The notes beneath the pieces were generated by a model that searched no databases, was not told where the DNA came from, and saw only the letters and a program-made list of their open reading frames with translations. The translations under genes and the position numbers were made by a program. A DNA stretch of 64,000 bases from Pseudoduganella buxea (GTDB lineage: Bacteria; Pseudomonadota; Gammaproteobacteria; Burkholderiales; Burkholderiaceae_D), in contig NZ_WNKZ01000014.1 in the NCBI RefSeq assembly GCF_009720835.1, positions 18,179 through 82,178 on the forward strand, read 5' to 3'. Each line of letters opens with the position of its first letter. Position 1 is the stretch's first letter. Positions 54,057-62,697 of the stretch are shown piece after piece.

Positions 54057-54449
54057 TTATTTCGGCCGATAAATCCCGCACAGCTTGTTACCGTCCGGAT
54101 CGCGTACATAGGACAGGTGCAGGGTACCCATGCTGCTGTCGCGGGGGCCGGGCGGCTCCTCGATGGAGGTGCCGCCGTTGGCCACGGCCACGTCGTGGAA
54201 CTGGACGACCTGTTCCGGCGAATTGCATTTGAAGCCGATGGTGCCGCCGTTGGCGGGACAGGCTGCTTCACCGTTGATGGGTTCGCTCACGCAGAAGCTG
54301 TTGCCGTCGTGCCGGTAGAACAGGCGCGTGTGGCCGGACGGCGACGCGTTGCGCACCGGCTGGCCGGCGCCGAGCAGGCCGAGAACGGCGTCGTAGAAGC
54401 GTTTCGACCGTTCGATATCGTTCGTGCCGACCATGATGTGATTGAACAT
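54057..54449 (-). CDS. VOC (glyoxalase/dioxygenase fold) family protein
   Basis: The 130-residue protein begins MFNHIMVGTNDIERSKRFYD, the standard VOC N-terminus with the first metal-ligand His. It continues to HTRLFYRHDGNSFCVSEPIN and LSYVRDPDGNKLCGIYRPK, the DPDGN/KLC end of the fold. AAGGAGACACA precedes the ATG. Family members include glyoxalase I and fosfomycin-resistance enzymes; the substrate here is unknown. It lies just downstream of trxC on the same strand with 47 bases between, so co-transcription is likely. Confidence 0.87.
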   Translation of the reverse strand: MFNHIMVGTNDIERSKRFYDAVLGLLGAGQPVRNASPSGHTRLFYRHDGNSFCVSEPINGEAACPANGGTIGFKCNSPEQVVQFHDVAVANGGTSIEEPPGPRDSSMGTLHLSYVRDPDGNKLCGIYRPK

Positions 54450-54496
54450 TGTGTCTCCTTGTATTGTGGATCGCCGGCGCTTCGGCGCCGGTCGGG

Positions 54497-54952
54497 TCAG
54501 GTGCCCAGGTTGCGCTGCACCCAGGCGAGTATATTGCCGGCATCCATCGCGCCGGGCTGGCGCGCCACTTCGCGGCCGTTGCGGAACAAGGCCAGGGTGG
54601 GAATGCTGCGGATGGCGAAGCGTGCGCCGATATCCTGGTTCGCCTCCGTATCGACCTTCACGACGCGCAGGCGCGGCTCCAGCTGGCGCGTGGCCTGCTC
54701 GTAGAACGGCGCCATCGTGCGGCAGGGGCCGCACCAGGGGGCCCAGAAGTCAACCAGCACGGGAATGTCGCTGCGTTCGATATGCTTCAGGAAGCGGGCA
54801 CTGGCCAGGTCGGCCGGCTTGCCCGTGAACAGCGCCAGCTGGCATTTGCCACAGGTAGGGGCATCAAGCAGGCGTTCGCCCGGGACGCGATTGACGGCGT
54901 CGCAGTGGGGGCAAACGATGTGCAGTGCGCCGTGGGATTCATTCGTGCTCAT
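54497..54952 (-). CDS. trxC: Thioredoxin TrxC (thioredoxin 2)
   Basis: A 151-residue redox protein with the N-terminal zinc-ribbon of thioredoxin 2 (IVCPHCDAVNRVPGER, PTCGKC) and a thioredoxin domain with the active site FWAPWCGPCRTMAPF and cis-Pro loop IRSIPTLALFRNG. It reduces protein disulfides and responds to oxidative stress in E. coli. It overlaps the upstream 81-residue membrane protein gene by four bases. Translation of the pair is therefore coupled, suggesting a functional link between the two. Confidence 0.93.
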   Translation of the reverse strand: MSTNESHGALHIVCPHCDAVNRVPGERLLDAPTCGKCQLALFTGKPADLASARFLKHIERSDIPVLVDFWAPWCGPCRTMAPFYEQATRQLEPRLRVVKVDTEANQDIGARFAIRSIPTLALFRNGREVARQPGAMDAGNILAWVQRNLGT

Positions 54953-55194
54953 GCGGTATCGGGTCCCTTCTCGTTTTTCAGGATGCCGCGCACATTGGTG
55001 GCGGCAAGGCAGCAGTTTAATACGATCAGGGCCCAGGCGTCATCGTGCCAGCCCCAGATCACCCACAAGACATTGCTGCCTAAAAATACGAAGAAGCCCA
55101 TCAGCCGCCGTTTCGCGCTGCGCGAGCCAACCAGCCACGCCGCCAGCAACGATGCGGCCATCGCGGGCCATTGCAATAGCTCGATCCAATCCAT
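54949..55194 (-). CDS. Small membrane protein coupled to trxC
   Basis: The 81-residue protein has two or three hydrophobic helices (WPAMAASLLAAWLVGSRSAK, LMGFFVFLGSNVLWVIWGWH, WALIVLNCCLAATNVRGILK). The arrangement recalls small YgjV- or semi-SWEET-like membrane proteins, but I cannot place it firmly. It contains two adjacent cysteines in the last helix, of possible redox interest next to thioredoxin. The start overlaps nothing upstream, and its stop overlaps the trxC start (ATGA). CAGGGCATGG precedes the gene; no clear ribosome-binding site is seen. Confidence 0.75.
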   Translation of the reverse strand: MDWIELLQWPAMAASLLAAWLVGSRSAKRRLMGFFVFLGSNVLWVIWGWHDDAWALIVLNCCLAATNVRGILKNEKGPDTA

Positions 55195-55610
55195 GCCCTG
55201 CTCCTCTACTCATCCGGAAGACGAGTGTAGCGCCGGGGACGATTTGGCGGCGCCAGCCTAGCGCTCGCCTGCGGCGGCAAACCCGGGCAAGGAAAAACCG
55301 CATGGCGGTGCAGGCGCCACGATGGGCCGCCGGGGAATCGCAGCGGGAGTGATGAGCGGAACCAAGGCTCGGACGTGAAGAAAGAATGAAGCGAGAAGGT
55401 GTCCAGCGAGCTTAACCGATGGGACGCTCCATGGCAGCGCGAGGAAGGACTGGGAACAAGGGAAGCGATGGATGGCAATGTGCAGCGCCAGGATGCGCCC
55501 GGCCACTGAACCGGACCCACATCCCGCACCGCCTGCCAGGGACGGGCCAAATGCCCGCCCCCGTTACATGGCGCCGCGGCCGGCGCCATGCCGCCTTTCC
55601 GGCTATCGGG
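55195..55610. other. 416-base region without a recognised gene
   Basis: The stretch is purine-rich on the plus strand (GAAGAAAGAATGAAGCGAGA, GAAGGACTGGGAACAAGGGA). Open frames on either strand have no ribosome-binding site or codon bias typical of the flanking genes. It could hold a structured RNA or a decayed mobile element. I see no tRNA and no terminator with a T run. Confidence 0.45.
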
Positions 55611-56213
55611 TCAGGACGTCTGCCCTTCGCGGCGGCCCGGCTGGCGGCTTGCCGCCTGGGCAGCTTGGGCCGTGTGGGCAGCGGCCTGTGCCACGTGATC
55701 GGCGGCGTCATGGCCGTTGCCCATGGCGGCGCGAGCCTGGCGCTGGGCCGAATCCATCATGCTGTCCAGCGGGTTGGCCAGCTGGCGCATCGTGTCCTGC
55801 TGCCGGCGCATGGTTTTCTCCGTTTCCTCCGACGTCACGCGGGTGACCTCGTCGGTCAGCTCGCGGGCGGCGCGGGCCGTTTCCTCGGCATGCTCGCCGG
55901 CCACCTTGACCAGCTTGGTCTGGCTTTCGGCGGCGATGCGCGACAGCTGCTGCTGGTAGGCGCGCAGCTTCTCGGCAGTCGGCTGGGCCCGGGAGGCGGT
56001 GACGCTGAAGACTTCGGTCGGCTTGTCCGCGGTGATGACGGCCTGGCTCGTTTGCGCGCCGTCTTCCAGCATGCTTTGCGCCACTTGCAGGGTCAGCTCG
56101 TTGACTTGCTGCGCGGTCTGGAACAGGGAACGGGACAGATCATTGAAGAAGGCGATTTGCGCTTGCACGTGGTTCTTCGCTGCAGGCGTGATGCTTTGCG
56201 AGAAAGGGAACAT
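55611..56213 (-). CDS. Phasin family protein
   Basis: The 200-residue protein begins MFPFSQSITPAAKNHVQAQI. It is a long amphipathic helical protein with the PhaP pattern FFNDLSRSLFQTAQQVNELT and RAYQQQLSRIAAESQTKLVK. Phasins coat polyhydroxyalkanoate granules and regulate their size. The C-terminal ~60 residues are alanine/glutamine-rich. The start at 56213 gives the conserved N-terminus; the longer frame to 56276 is not supported. No PHA synthase gene is in the window, so the locus is separate from the synthesis operon. Confidence 0.9.
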   Translation of the reverse strand: MFPFSQSITPAAKNHVQAQIAFFNDLSRSLFQTAQQVNELTLQVAQSMLEDGAQTSQAVITADKPTEVFSVTASRAQPTAEKLRAYQQQLSRIAAESQTKLVKVAGEHAEETARAARELTDEVTRVTSEETEKTMRRQQDTMRQLANPLDSMMDSAQRQARAAMGNGHDAADHVAQAAAHTAQAAQAASRQPGRREGQTS

Positions 56214-56415
56214 AGTTGCCTCGAATGAAATAGTTTTGGAATGGCCCCGCGACGGGGTCGCCGCGTGGAGTGACAAGGCTACGTGTCCCTGACCACACCG
56301 GGCATGATCCTGATCAAACGTGCATCACGAATTCAGGCTTGCCTTTTTTCACAGTTTTTGGTTGGCATCTTTACCCACCTTTACAGGTGCCGCCGTTCAG
56401 AAAACTCTGCAGCGC

Positions 56416-56423
56416 GCCGATAA
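56416..56423 (+). promoter_or_regulatory. Sigma-28 (FliA) -10 element GCCGATAA
   Basis: GCCGATAA is an exact match to the FliA -10 consensus and lies 31 bases before the ATG of a FlxA-like gene. Eleven bases upstream is TCAGAAAA, only a weak match to the TAAAGTTT -35 element. In E. coli flxA is a FliA-dependent gene, so the location is meaningful. Confidence 0.6.
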
Positions 56424-56454
56424 ATTCCTATCGAATATGGCTGAAAGGAAAAGT

Positions 56455-56817
56455 ATGGTGGCGGCAATTTCAGGATCCAGCGTGGCCGTGCAAGGCAGCA
56501 GCAACGCCGCGTCCGGCACCAGCGCGAAGATCGCCAGCCTGCAAAAGCAGCTGGTGGCAAAGCAGAAGGAACTGACCGCGGCGCAGAAGGATACGAGCGA
56601 GACGGGGCGGGAGGAAGCCGGCCAGATCCAGCTGGCGATCCAGGCCCTGCAGCAGCAAATCGCCCAGTTGCAGGCGGAAGCAACGGGCAAGGCGGCGGAA
56701 CAGGCCGCCGCAGCCCAGGCCCACCAGCAGGCCCGGCAGTCATCCGGCGCGGGCGGCCAGGGTGTCCAACGCAGCAATACGTCGAACGTGGGCAGCGTCG
56801 TCGATACCTACGCGTAA
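56455..56817 (+). CDS. FlxA-like coiled-coil protein
   Basis: The 120-residue protein begins MVAAISGSSVAVQGSSNAAS. It contains a helical, Q/K/E-rich region (KIASLQKQLVAKQKELTAAQ, IQLAIQALQQQIAQLQAEAT) predicted to form a coiled coil, then a Q/S/G-rich tail. This matches FlxA-like proteins, linked to motility in E. coli. GAAAGGAAA five bases before the ATG supports the start; an earlier ATG at 56437 also exists. The upstream FliA-type -10 element suggests expression with flagellar late genes, although no flagellar gene is in the window. Confidence 0.8.
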   Translation: MVAAISGSSVAVQGSSNAASGTSAKIASLQKQLVAKQKELTAAQKDTSETGREEAGQIQLAIQALQQQIAQLQAEATGKAAEQAAAAQAHQQARQSSGAGGQGVQRSNTSNVGSVVDTYA

Positions 56818-56839
56818 GCCGCCCGGCCGGCAACCCCGG

Positions 56840-57646
56840 TCAGCGCGCCGACGGGAAGAACAGCTGCTGGCCGGCCGGCTTGAAGGCGGCGATCCGGGCC
56901 TGCGCGTCGTTCGACGTGATCCACTCGATCAGCTGTTTGGCACCCCGGTAGTTGATGCCGGGGTGCCTGGCCGGGTTGACGGCGATGATGCCGTAGGGGT
57001 TGAACATCCTCGGATCGCCCTGCACCATCACGGCCAGGCCTGTCTTGGCCTGGTAGACGCCGTAGGTGGCGCGGTCCGTCAGGGTGTAGGCCTGCAGCTC
57101 GGCGGCCATCGTCAGCACTTCGCCCATGCCCAGCCCGGCCGACACGTAGCGCGTGCCGGCCGGCTGCGTGCCGGCCTGCTTCCAGTAGGCCTTTTCCATG
57201 ATGTCGGTGCCGGAGTTGTCGCCCCGCGAAATGAACCTGGCCTGGCCGGCGGCCAGCTTGCCGAACGCGGCCAGCACGTCCTTGCCGCCCTTGATGCCGG
57301 CGGGATCGGCGACGGGGCCCACGACGATGAAGTCGTTGTACATGACGTCGCGCCGGTCCACGCCCCAGCCTTCGGCGACGAACTTGTCCTCGGCGGCGCG
57401 GGCGTGCACCAGGGTCACGTCGACGTCGCCGTTTTTGGCCAGCTCCAATGCCTTGCCGGTGCCGACGGAAATGACCTGCACCTTCATTCCCGTCTTCGCC
57501 TCGAAGGCCGGCAGCAGGTAGGCCAGCAGGCCGGAGTTTTCCGTGCTGGTCGTGGTGGACAGCTTCAGCACCTGCTGGGCATGGGCACCGCCGCAAAAGG
57601 CCAGGGCGGCCAAGGCGGGCAGCAGGATCAGGGCACGGCGTTTCAT
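56840..57646 (-). CDS. tupA: Tungstate ABC transporter substrate-binding protein TupA
   Basis: The 268-residue periplasmic protein has a signal peptide (MKRRALILLPALAALAFCGG, cut near AHAQQ). The mature part starts VLKLSTTTSTENSGLLAYLL, the TTTS oxyanion-binding motif of TupA. GTGKALELAKNGDVDVTLVH, RRDVMYNDFIVVGP, SRGDNSGTD and NPYGIIAVNPARHPGIN follow. TupA binds tungstate tightly and distinguishes it from molybdate. GAAGGAG precedes the ATG. It is the last gene of the tup cluster, 26 bases after tupC on the same strand, and its operon begins with formate dehydrogenase genes. Confidence 0.9.
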   Translation of the reverse strand: MKRRALILLPALAALAFCGGAHAQQVLKLSTTTSTENSGLLAYLLPAFEAKTGMKVQVISVGTGKALELAKNGDVDVTLVHARAAEDKFVAEGWGVDRRDVMYNDFIVVGPVADPAGIKGGKDVLAAFGKLAAGQARFISRGDNSGTDIMEKAYWKQAGTQPAGTRYVSAGLGMGEVLTMAAELQAYTLTDRATYGVYQAKTGLAVMVQGDPRMFNPYGIIAVNPARHPGINYRGAKQLIEWITSNDAQARIAAFKPAGQQLFFPSAR

Positions 57647-57672
57647 CGATACTCCTTCGTTCTTCATTGCGT

Positions 57673-58326
57673 TCATCGTTGCTCCAGGCTGCCATTGCGC
57701 AGCTTCAGGCGGCGCACGGACGGCAGGTTGATCAGGTCGCGGTCGTGGCAGGCCATGACGACGCTGGCGCCCTCCTCGATCAGCGTGGGAATCAAGGCGA
57801 TGACCTGCTCGCGCGCAGCACCATCGAGGTTGGCGGTCGGTTCGTCCAGCAGCAGCAGGCGCGGTTGCAGGACCCGGGCCCGCGCCAGTGCCACCCGCTG
57901 GCGCTCGCCGCCGGACAAGGTGGCCGGGTCGTGCCCGCGCAGGTGCGCCACGCCCGCCCACGCCATCGCTTCCTCGACCCGCTCGCGCACCAGCGGGCGC
58001 GCCATGCCGCGCGCTTCCAGGCCGTAGGCGATATTGGCCGGGACCGAGGTGGAAAACATCACGGGATGCTGGTGCACGTAGACGACGGCCGCGCGCAGCG
58101 CCTTCGGATACGGATGCAGCAGCACCGGCCGGCCGTCGAATCGGGCCCCTTCGACATCGGCTTGCGCCAGCCCGGCCAGCACACGCAGCAGGGTGCTCTT
58201 GCCGGCGCCGTTCACGCCCGTCAGCACGTAGGCGCTGGCCGCATCGAGCACCAGGTCGCGCAGGTCGAACAGGGCCCTGTCGCCGTAGCGCTTGTGCACC
58301 CGTGCGATGGACAGCAGCGCGGTCAT
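57673..58326 (-). CDS. tupC: Tungstate ABC transporter ATP-binding protein TupC
   Basis: The 217-residue ATPase has all motifs: Walker A TGVNGAGKSTLLRVLAGL, Q-loop YVHQHPVMFSTSVPANIAYG, signature [17 protein letters not shown], Walker B PRLLLLDEPTANLD and H-loop VVMACHDRDLINLPSV. The size and sequence match TupC-type importer ATPases, without the molybdate-regulating C-terminal domain of ModC. It overlaps the permease gene tupB by four bases (ATGA), so they are coupled. It energises import of tungstate with TupB and TupA. Confidence 0.92.
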   Translation of the reverse strand: MTALLSIARVHKRYGDRALFDLRDLVLDAASAYVLTGVNGAGKSTLLRVLAGLAQADVEGARFDGRPVLLHPYPKALRAAVVYVHQHPVMFSTSVPANIAYGLEARGMARPLVRERVEEAMAWAGVAHLRGHDPATLSGGERQRVALARARVLQPRLLLLDEPTANLDGAAREQVIALIPTLIEEGASVVMACHDRDLINLPSVRRLKLRNGSLEQR

Positions 58327-59030
58327 GCCCGGCCCCGTGCCGCGTGGGCGTCGCCTTGCAGCAGCATCAGCGCGCCGTTCATCGCCAGCGCGATCGTCAC
58401 CAGCACGATGCCCAGCGCGATGCCCTGCGCGAACTCGCCCTTGCTGGTCTCCAGCGCGATGGCCGTCGTGATGGTGCGCGTCTCGCCGGCGATATTCCCG
58501 CCCACCATCATGGCGCAGCCCACTTCGGAAATCACGCGCCCGAAGCCGCTGATGACGGCCGCCATCACGCCGAAACGCACCTCGTACAGCAGGGTCGTCA
58601 TCACGCGCCAGCGCGAGGCGCCGTGGGCGATGGCCGTTTCGGCCACGCGCGGATCGGCAGCCTGCACGGCCGTCAACGTGAAGGCCAGCAGCACCGGCAG
58701 GGCGATGACGACCTGGCCGGCGACGATGCCGGGTTGGGAAAACAGCCATTGCAGGGGGCCCAGCGGCCCATGGCGCGACAGCAGCAGGTACAGCAGGAGG
58801 CCGATCAGTACCGTCGGCAGGGACAGCGCCGCCTGGGCCAGCCAGATGACGACGCGCCGCCCGGGGAACTGGTGCATGGCGATGGCATAGCCCGCGCCCA
58901 CGGCGAACGGCGTGGCGATGACGAGCCCCATCATGCTGGTGCTGACGGAAATCCACACGATGCGCCACAACACCGGGTCGCCCGTCAGCAGCAGTAAGAA
59001 AGCGGCGCGCACCGCGTCCATCAAGGCCAT
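58323..59030 (-). CDS. tupB: Tungstate ABC transporter permease TupB
   Basis: The 235-residue integral membrane protein has five to six helices. The EAA-type loop that contacts TupC is at DPRVAETAIAHGASRWRVMT, and LPTVLIGLLLYLLLSRHGPL is typical. The ATG overlaps the fdhD stop codon by one base (TGATG), so translation re-initiates from the formate dehydrogenase accessory gene. A second ATG three codons downstream is possible. It forms the transmembrane part of the importer with TupA and TupC. Confidence 0.9.
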   Translation of the reverse strand: MALMDAVRAAFLLLLTGDPVLWRIVWISVSTSMMGLVIATPFAVGAGYAIAMHQFPGRRVVIWLAQAALSLPTVLIGLLLYLLLSRHGPLGPLQWLFSQPGIVAGQVVIALPVLLAFTLTAVQAADPRVAETAIAHGASRWRVMTTLLYEVRFGVMAAVISGFGRVISEVGCAMMVGGNIAGETRTITTAIALETSKGEFAQGIALGIVLVTIALAMNGALMLLQGDAHAARGRA

Positions 59031-59902
59031 CAGGGCGCCAGCAAGCCAGGCTCGAACACGATGCGCTGCGGCGCGGCCAGTACCGTGAAGTGCGGCCCCG
59101 AGCAGCGCGCCAGCAGGGTCATGCCCGTCTGCAGGGCCACGGCGTGGCCCATCTCCGTCGTGCCCGAGCGCGACAGCAGGAAGGGAATGCCCATCTGGGC
59201 GCCCTTGATGACCATCTCGGAGGTAAGCCGCCCGGTCGTATAGAACACCTTGTCGCCGCCGCCCTCCCCGGCCAGCCACATCAGGCCGGCGATGGCATCG
59301 ACGGCGTTGTGCCGGCCCACGTCCTCGACGAAATGCAGCAGATTGCCGGCGCTGTCGAACAGGGCGCAGCCGTGCACGGACCCGGCCCGCTTATAGACGG
59401 AAGCCTGGGTGCGGATGGTCTCGACGATGCGGTAGACCACCGACTGGCGCAGCCGCGCGTCCAGCGGCAGCACGATGTTCTCGACTTCGTCCATCACGGC
59501 GCCGAACACGGAACCCTGGCCGCAGCCGGTCGTCACGGTGCGCCGCGCCGTGCGGCCGGCCAGGTCGTCGACACCGGCGCGCGTTGCCACGTCGGCCGTG
59601 CCGGCCTCACCGTCTTCCTGCCACGCCACCTGCACCGACACGATATCGTCCAATGGCAGCAAGCGCTGGTTGCGCAGGTAGCCCAGCACCAGCGCCTCCG
59701 GTGCCGCGCCCAGGGTCATCAGGGTGATCAGCTCGATCCCGTCCAGCCGCACCGTCAGCGGCCGTTCGGCGGGAATATCGAGCGCCTTCACGCGCTCCTG
59801 CTCGTCCAGCGCCGTCACCGGTGCCGTCAGCGGCAGCCGTGCCGCCGACATCAGCAAGGCGCGCGGCAAGCCGGGCGACTGTACAAGGTCCGCGCCGCTC
59901 AT
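59030..59902 (-). CDS. fdhD: Formate dehydrogenase sulfurtransferase accessory protein FdhD
   Basis: The 290-residue protein is the FdhD/FdsC family that transfers sulfur to the molybdenum cofactor of formate dehydrogenase. Blocks are AERPLTVRLDGIELITLMTL, FVEDVGRHNAVDAIAGLMWL, FYTTGRLTSEMVIKGAQMGI and FLLSRSGTTEMGHAVALQTG. The usual CxxC motif reads TTGCGQGSVFG, with only one cysteine. The start overlaps the fdsA stop by four bases, and the stop overlaps the tupB start. It is required to make the adjacent FdsA active. Confidence 0.93.
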   Translation of the reverse strand: MSGADLVQSPGLPRALLMSAARLPLTAPVTALDEQERVKALDIPAERPLTVRLDGIELITLMTLGAAPEALVLGYLRNQRLLPLDDIVSVQVAWQEDGEAGTADVATRAGVDDLAGRTARRTVTTGCGQGSVFGAVMDEVENIVLPLDARLRQSVVYRIVETIRTQASVYKRAGSVHGCALFDSAGNLLHFVEDVGRHNAVDAIAGLMWLAGEGGGDKVFYTTGRLTSEMVIKGAQMGIPFLLSRSGTTEMGHAVALQTGMTLLARCSGPHFTVLAAPQRIVFEPGLLAP

Positions 59903-62697
59903 GCGACCGGCTCGGCCAGCCGGGCCAGCATCTGGCCGCCGCCGAAGCTGCCCTGGGGCGCCACGGCACCGCCGGGCGTGATGCGGATGGCGCAGTACTT
60001 GAATTCGGGGATCTTGCCGAACGGGTCCAGCGCCGCGTTGGTCAGCTTGTTGATGGCCGCCTCGTAATAGCAGAACGGCACGAACACGGCGCCCGGCGGC
60101 GAGCTGTCGTCGGCCCGCGCGTACAGCGCCACTTCGCCGCGCCGCGAAGCGAGCGTGATGACGCCGCCCGGCGCCACGCCCAGCGCGGCCAGGTCGAGCG
60201 GATGCACCAGCGCCACGGGGTCCGGCTCGATCGCATCGAGCACGGTGGCGCGGCGCGTCATGCTGCCCGTGTGCCAGTGTTCCAGCTGGCGGCCCGTGAT
60301 CAGCACCATCGGATAGTCGGCATCGGGCCGCTCGTCGGCGGGAATGATATCGGCCGGGACGAAGCGGGCGAGCCCGTCCTCGCTGGGGAAATCGTCCGTG
60401 AAGACGACCGGCGTGCCGGGGTGGCCCTCCTCCGGGCACGGGTGCACGACGGCACCTTCGCGTTCGAGCCGCGCCCACGTGATGCCGGCCATGCTGGGCA
60501 TCAGGCGGCGCATCTCGTCGAACACTTCGGACACGTGGCCGTAATCCCAGTCCAGGCCCATGCGGCGGGCGATCTGCTGGACGATCCACAGATCCTGCCT
60601 GGCCTCGCCGGGCGGGTCGATGGCCTGCCGGCCCAGCTGCACGAGGCGGTCCGTGTTGGTGAAGGTGCCGGTCTTTTCCGGGAAGGCGCCGGCCGGCAGG
60701 ATCACGTCGGCAAGATACGCCGTCTCGGTCAGGAAGATATCCTGCACCACCAGCAGGTCCAGCGCCGCCAGGGCTTCGCGCGCATGGTTGGCGTCGGGGT
60801 CGGACATGGCCGGGTTCTCGCCCATGATGTACATGCCCTTCACGCCGCCGGCCAGGATCGCCTCCATCACTTCCACCACTGTCAGGCCGGGGCGGTCGTC
60901 CAGCGCCGCCACGGGCACGTTCCAGGCCTGGGCGAAGCGCTCGCGCACGCCGGGTTCCGTCACGCGCTGGTAATCGGGGAACATCATCGGGATCAGGCCC
61001 GCGTCCGACGCGCCCTGCACATTGTTCTGGCCCCGCAGCGGATGCAGGCCCGTGCCGGGGCGGCCGATCTGCCCCGTCAGCAGCGCCAGGGCGATCAGGC
61101 AGCGGGCATTGTCCGTGCCGTGCACGTGCTGCGAGATGCCCATGCCCCACAGGATCATCGAAGCCTTCGACGTGGCATACAGCCGCGCCACCTCGCGGAT
61201 GGTGTCCGCGTCGATGCCGCACAGGGGCGCCATCGCTTCCGGGCTGTAGGCGGCGACATTTTCCGCCAGCGCCTCGTAGCCGCTGGTGCGGCTGGCGATG
61301 AAGTCGCGGTCGGCCAGGCCTTCGGCGACGATCACGTGCATCATGGCGTTGAGCAGCGCGACGTCGGTATCGGCCTTGAACTGCAGGGTGCGGTGTGCAT
61401 GACGCGACAGTTCGGAGCGGCGCGGGTCGCACACGACCAGCTTCGTTCCCCCCTTCACCGCGTTCTTGATCCACGTGGCCGCTACCGGGTGGTTGACGGT
61501 GGGGTTGGCGCCGATGACGATCACCACCTCGGCCTGCAGCACGTCCATCACGGGGTTCGACACGGCGCCCGAGCCGATGCCTTCCAGCAGGGCCGCCACC
61601 GACGAGGCGTGGCACAGCCGGGTGCAATGGTCGACGTTATTGCTGCCGAAGCCCGTGCGTACGAGCTTCTGGAACAGGTAGGCTTCCTCGTTGCTGCCCT
61701 TGGCCGAGCCGAAGCCGGCCAGCGACTTCGGTCCATGCGCGTCCCGGATGCGCGCCAGGCCGCCGCCGGCCAGCGCCAGCGCCTCTTCCCAGCTCGCTTC
61801 GCGGAACACTTCAAGCACCCGCGCCGGGTCCATCGGCGCCGTGGCCGATTTGGCCACGCCTTCGCGGCGGACCAGGGGCCGGGTCAGGCGCTGCGGGTGG
61901 TGGGCGTAATCGAAGCCGTAGCGGCCCTTGACGCACAGGCGGCCGTGGTTGGCCGGGCCGTCGCGCCCTTCGACATACAGGATCTTGTTGTCGCGCACAT
62001 TGTAGGTCAGCTGGCAGCCGACGCCGCAATACGGGCATACGGAGGCCACCTGCTTGTCCGGCACCGCCATGGCCGCGCCCCGCGCCGGTGCCAGCGCCCC
62101 GGTCGGGCAGGCCTGCACGCATTCGCCGCAGGCCACGCAGGTCGAGGCGCCCAGTGCGTCGTCCATGTCGAAAACGATCCTGGCGCCGTCGCCCCGCAGG
62201 GCCAGGCCGATGACGTCGTTGGCCTGCTCGTCGCGGCAGGCGCGCAGGCAGCGCGTGCACTGGATGCAGGCGTCCAGGTTGACGGCGATGGCCGCGTGGC
62301 TGTTGTCCTGGCGCGGCTGCGCGCGGGCGGCGAAGCGGGGCTTGCCGACACCGAGCTTGCCGGCCCACAGGTCCACTTCGTTATGGCGCGTGTAGGCCGT
62401 CTCCGGCATGTCCGACTGCAGCAGCTCCAGCACCATCTTCTGCGCCGCCACGGCGCGCGGGCTGGCCGTATCCACCTTCATGCCGGCCGAGGGCAGGCGG
62501 CAGCACGACGGCGCCAGCACGCGCTCGCCCTCCACTTCCACGACACAGGCGCGGCAATTGCCGGCGGCGGCCAGGCCGTCCTTCCAGCACAGGTGCGGCA
62601 CCTCGATGCCTTCGCGGCGCGCCACGTCCAGCAAGGTTTCGTCGGGATGGGCCTGGACATCGCAGCCGTTCAGCTGAAAACGGGTCAGGGTGCTCAT
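59899..62697 (-). CDS. fdsA: NAD-dependent formate dehydrogenase alpha subunit FdsA
   Basis: The 932-residue catalytic subunit has an N-terminal [2Fe-2S] ferredoxin domain (HLCWKDGLAAAGNCRACVVE, CCRLPSAG). Two ferredoxin-type clusters (CIQCTRCLRACRDEQ, CVACGECVQACPTG) and the MoCo-domain [4Fe-4S] (VCPYCGVGCQLTY) follow, then the bis-MGD oxidoreductase domains. NNVDHCTRLCHASSV supplies the metal-ligand cysteine in the position that is selenocysteine in E. coli FdhF. It oxidises formate to CO2. It overlaps fdsB and fdhD by four bases on either side. It may hold molybdenum or tungsten; the operon includes a tungstate importer. Confidence 0.96.
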   Translation of the reverse strand: MSTLTRFQLNGCDVQAHPDETLLDVARREGIEVPHLCWKDGLAAAGNCRACVVEVEGERVLAPSCCRLPSAGMKVDTASPRAVAAQKMVLELLQSDMPETAYTRHNEVDLWAGKLGVGKPRFAARAQPRQDNSHAAIAVNLDACIQCTRCLRACRDEQANDVIGLALRGDGARIVFDMDDALGASTCVACGECVQACPTGALAPARGAAMAVPDKQVASVCPYCGVGCQLTYNVRDNKILYVEGRDGPANHGRLCVKGRYGFDYAHHPQRLTRPLVRREGVAKSATAPMDPARVLEVFREASWEEALALAGGGLARIRDAHGPKSLAGFGSAKGSNEEAYLFQKLVRTGFGSNNVDHCTRLCHASSVAALLEGIGSGAVSNPVMDVLQAEVVIVIGANPTVNHPVAATWIKNAVKGGTKLVVCDPRRSELSRHAHRTLQFKADTDVALLNAMMHVIVAEGLADRDFIASRTSGYEALAENVAAYSPEAMAPLCGIDADTIREVARLYATSKASMILWGMGISQHVHGTDNARCLIALALLTGQIGRPGTGLHPLRGQNNVQGASDAGLIPMMFPDYQRVTEPGVRERFAQAWNVPVAALDDRPGLTVVEVMEAILAGGVKGMYIMGENPAMSDPDANHAREALAALDLLVVQDIFLTETAYLADVILPAGAFPEKTGTFTNTDRLVQLGRQAIDPPGEARQDLWIVQQIARRMGLDWDYGHVSEVFDEMRRLMPSMAGITWARLEREGAVVHPCPEEGHPGTPVVFTDDFPSEDGLARFVPADIIPADERPDADYPMVLITGRQLEHWHTGSMTRRATVLDAIEPDPVALVHPLDLAALGVAPGGVITLASRRGEVALYARADDSSPPGAVFVPFCYYEAAINKLTNAALDPFGKIPEFKYCAIRITPGGAVAPQGSFGGGQMLARLAEPVA

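Noticed and set aside
55206..55589. Minus-strand frames of 82 and 127 codons before the phasin
   Set aside because: Compositions are unlike neighbours, starts lack ribosome-binding sites and no motif is recognisable.
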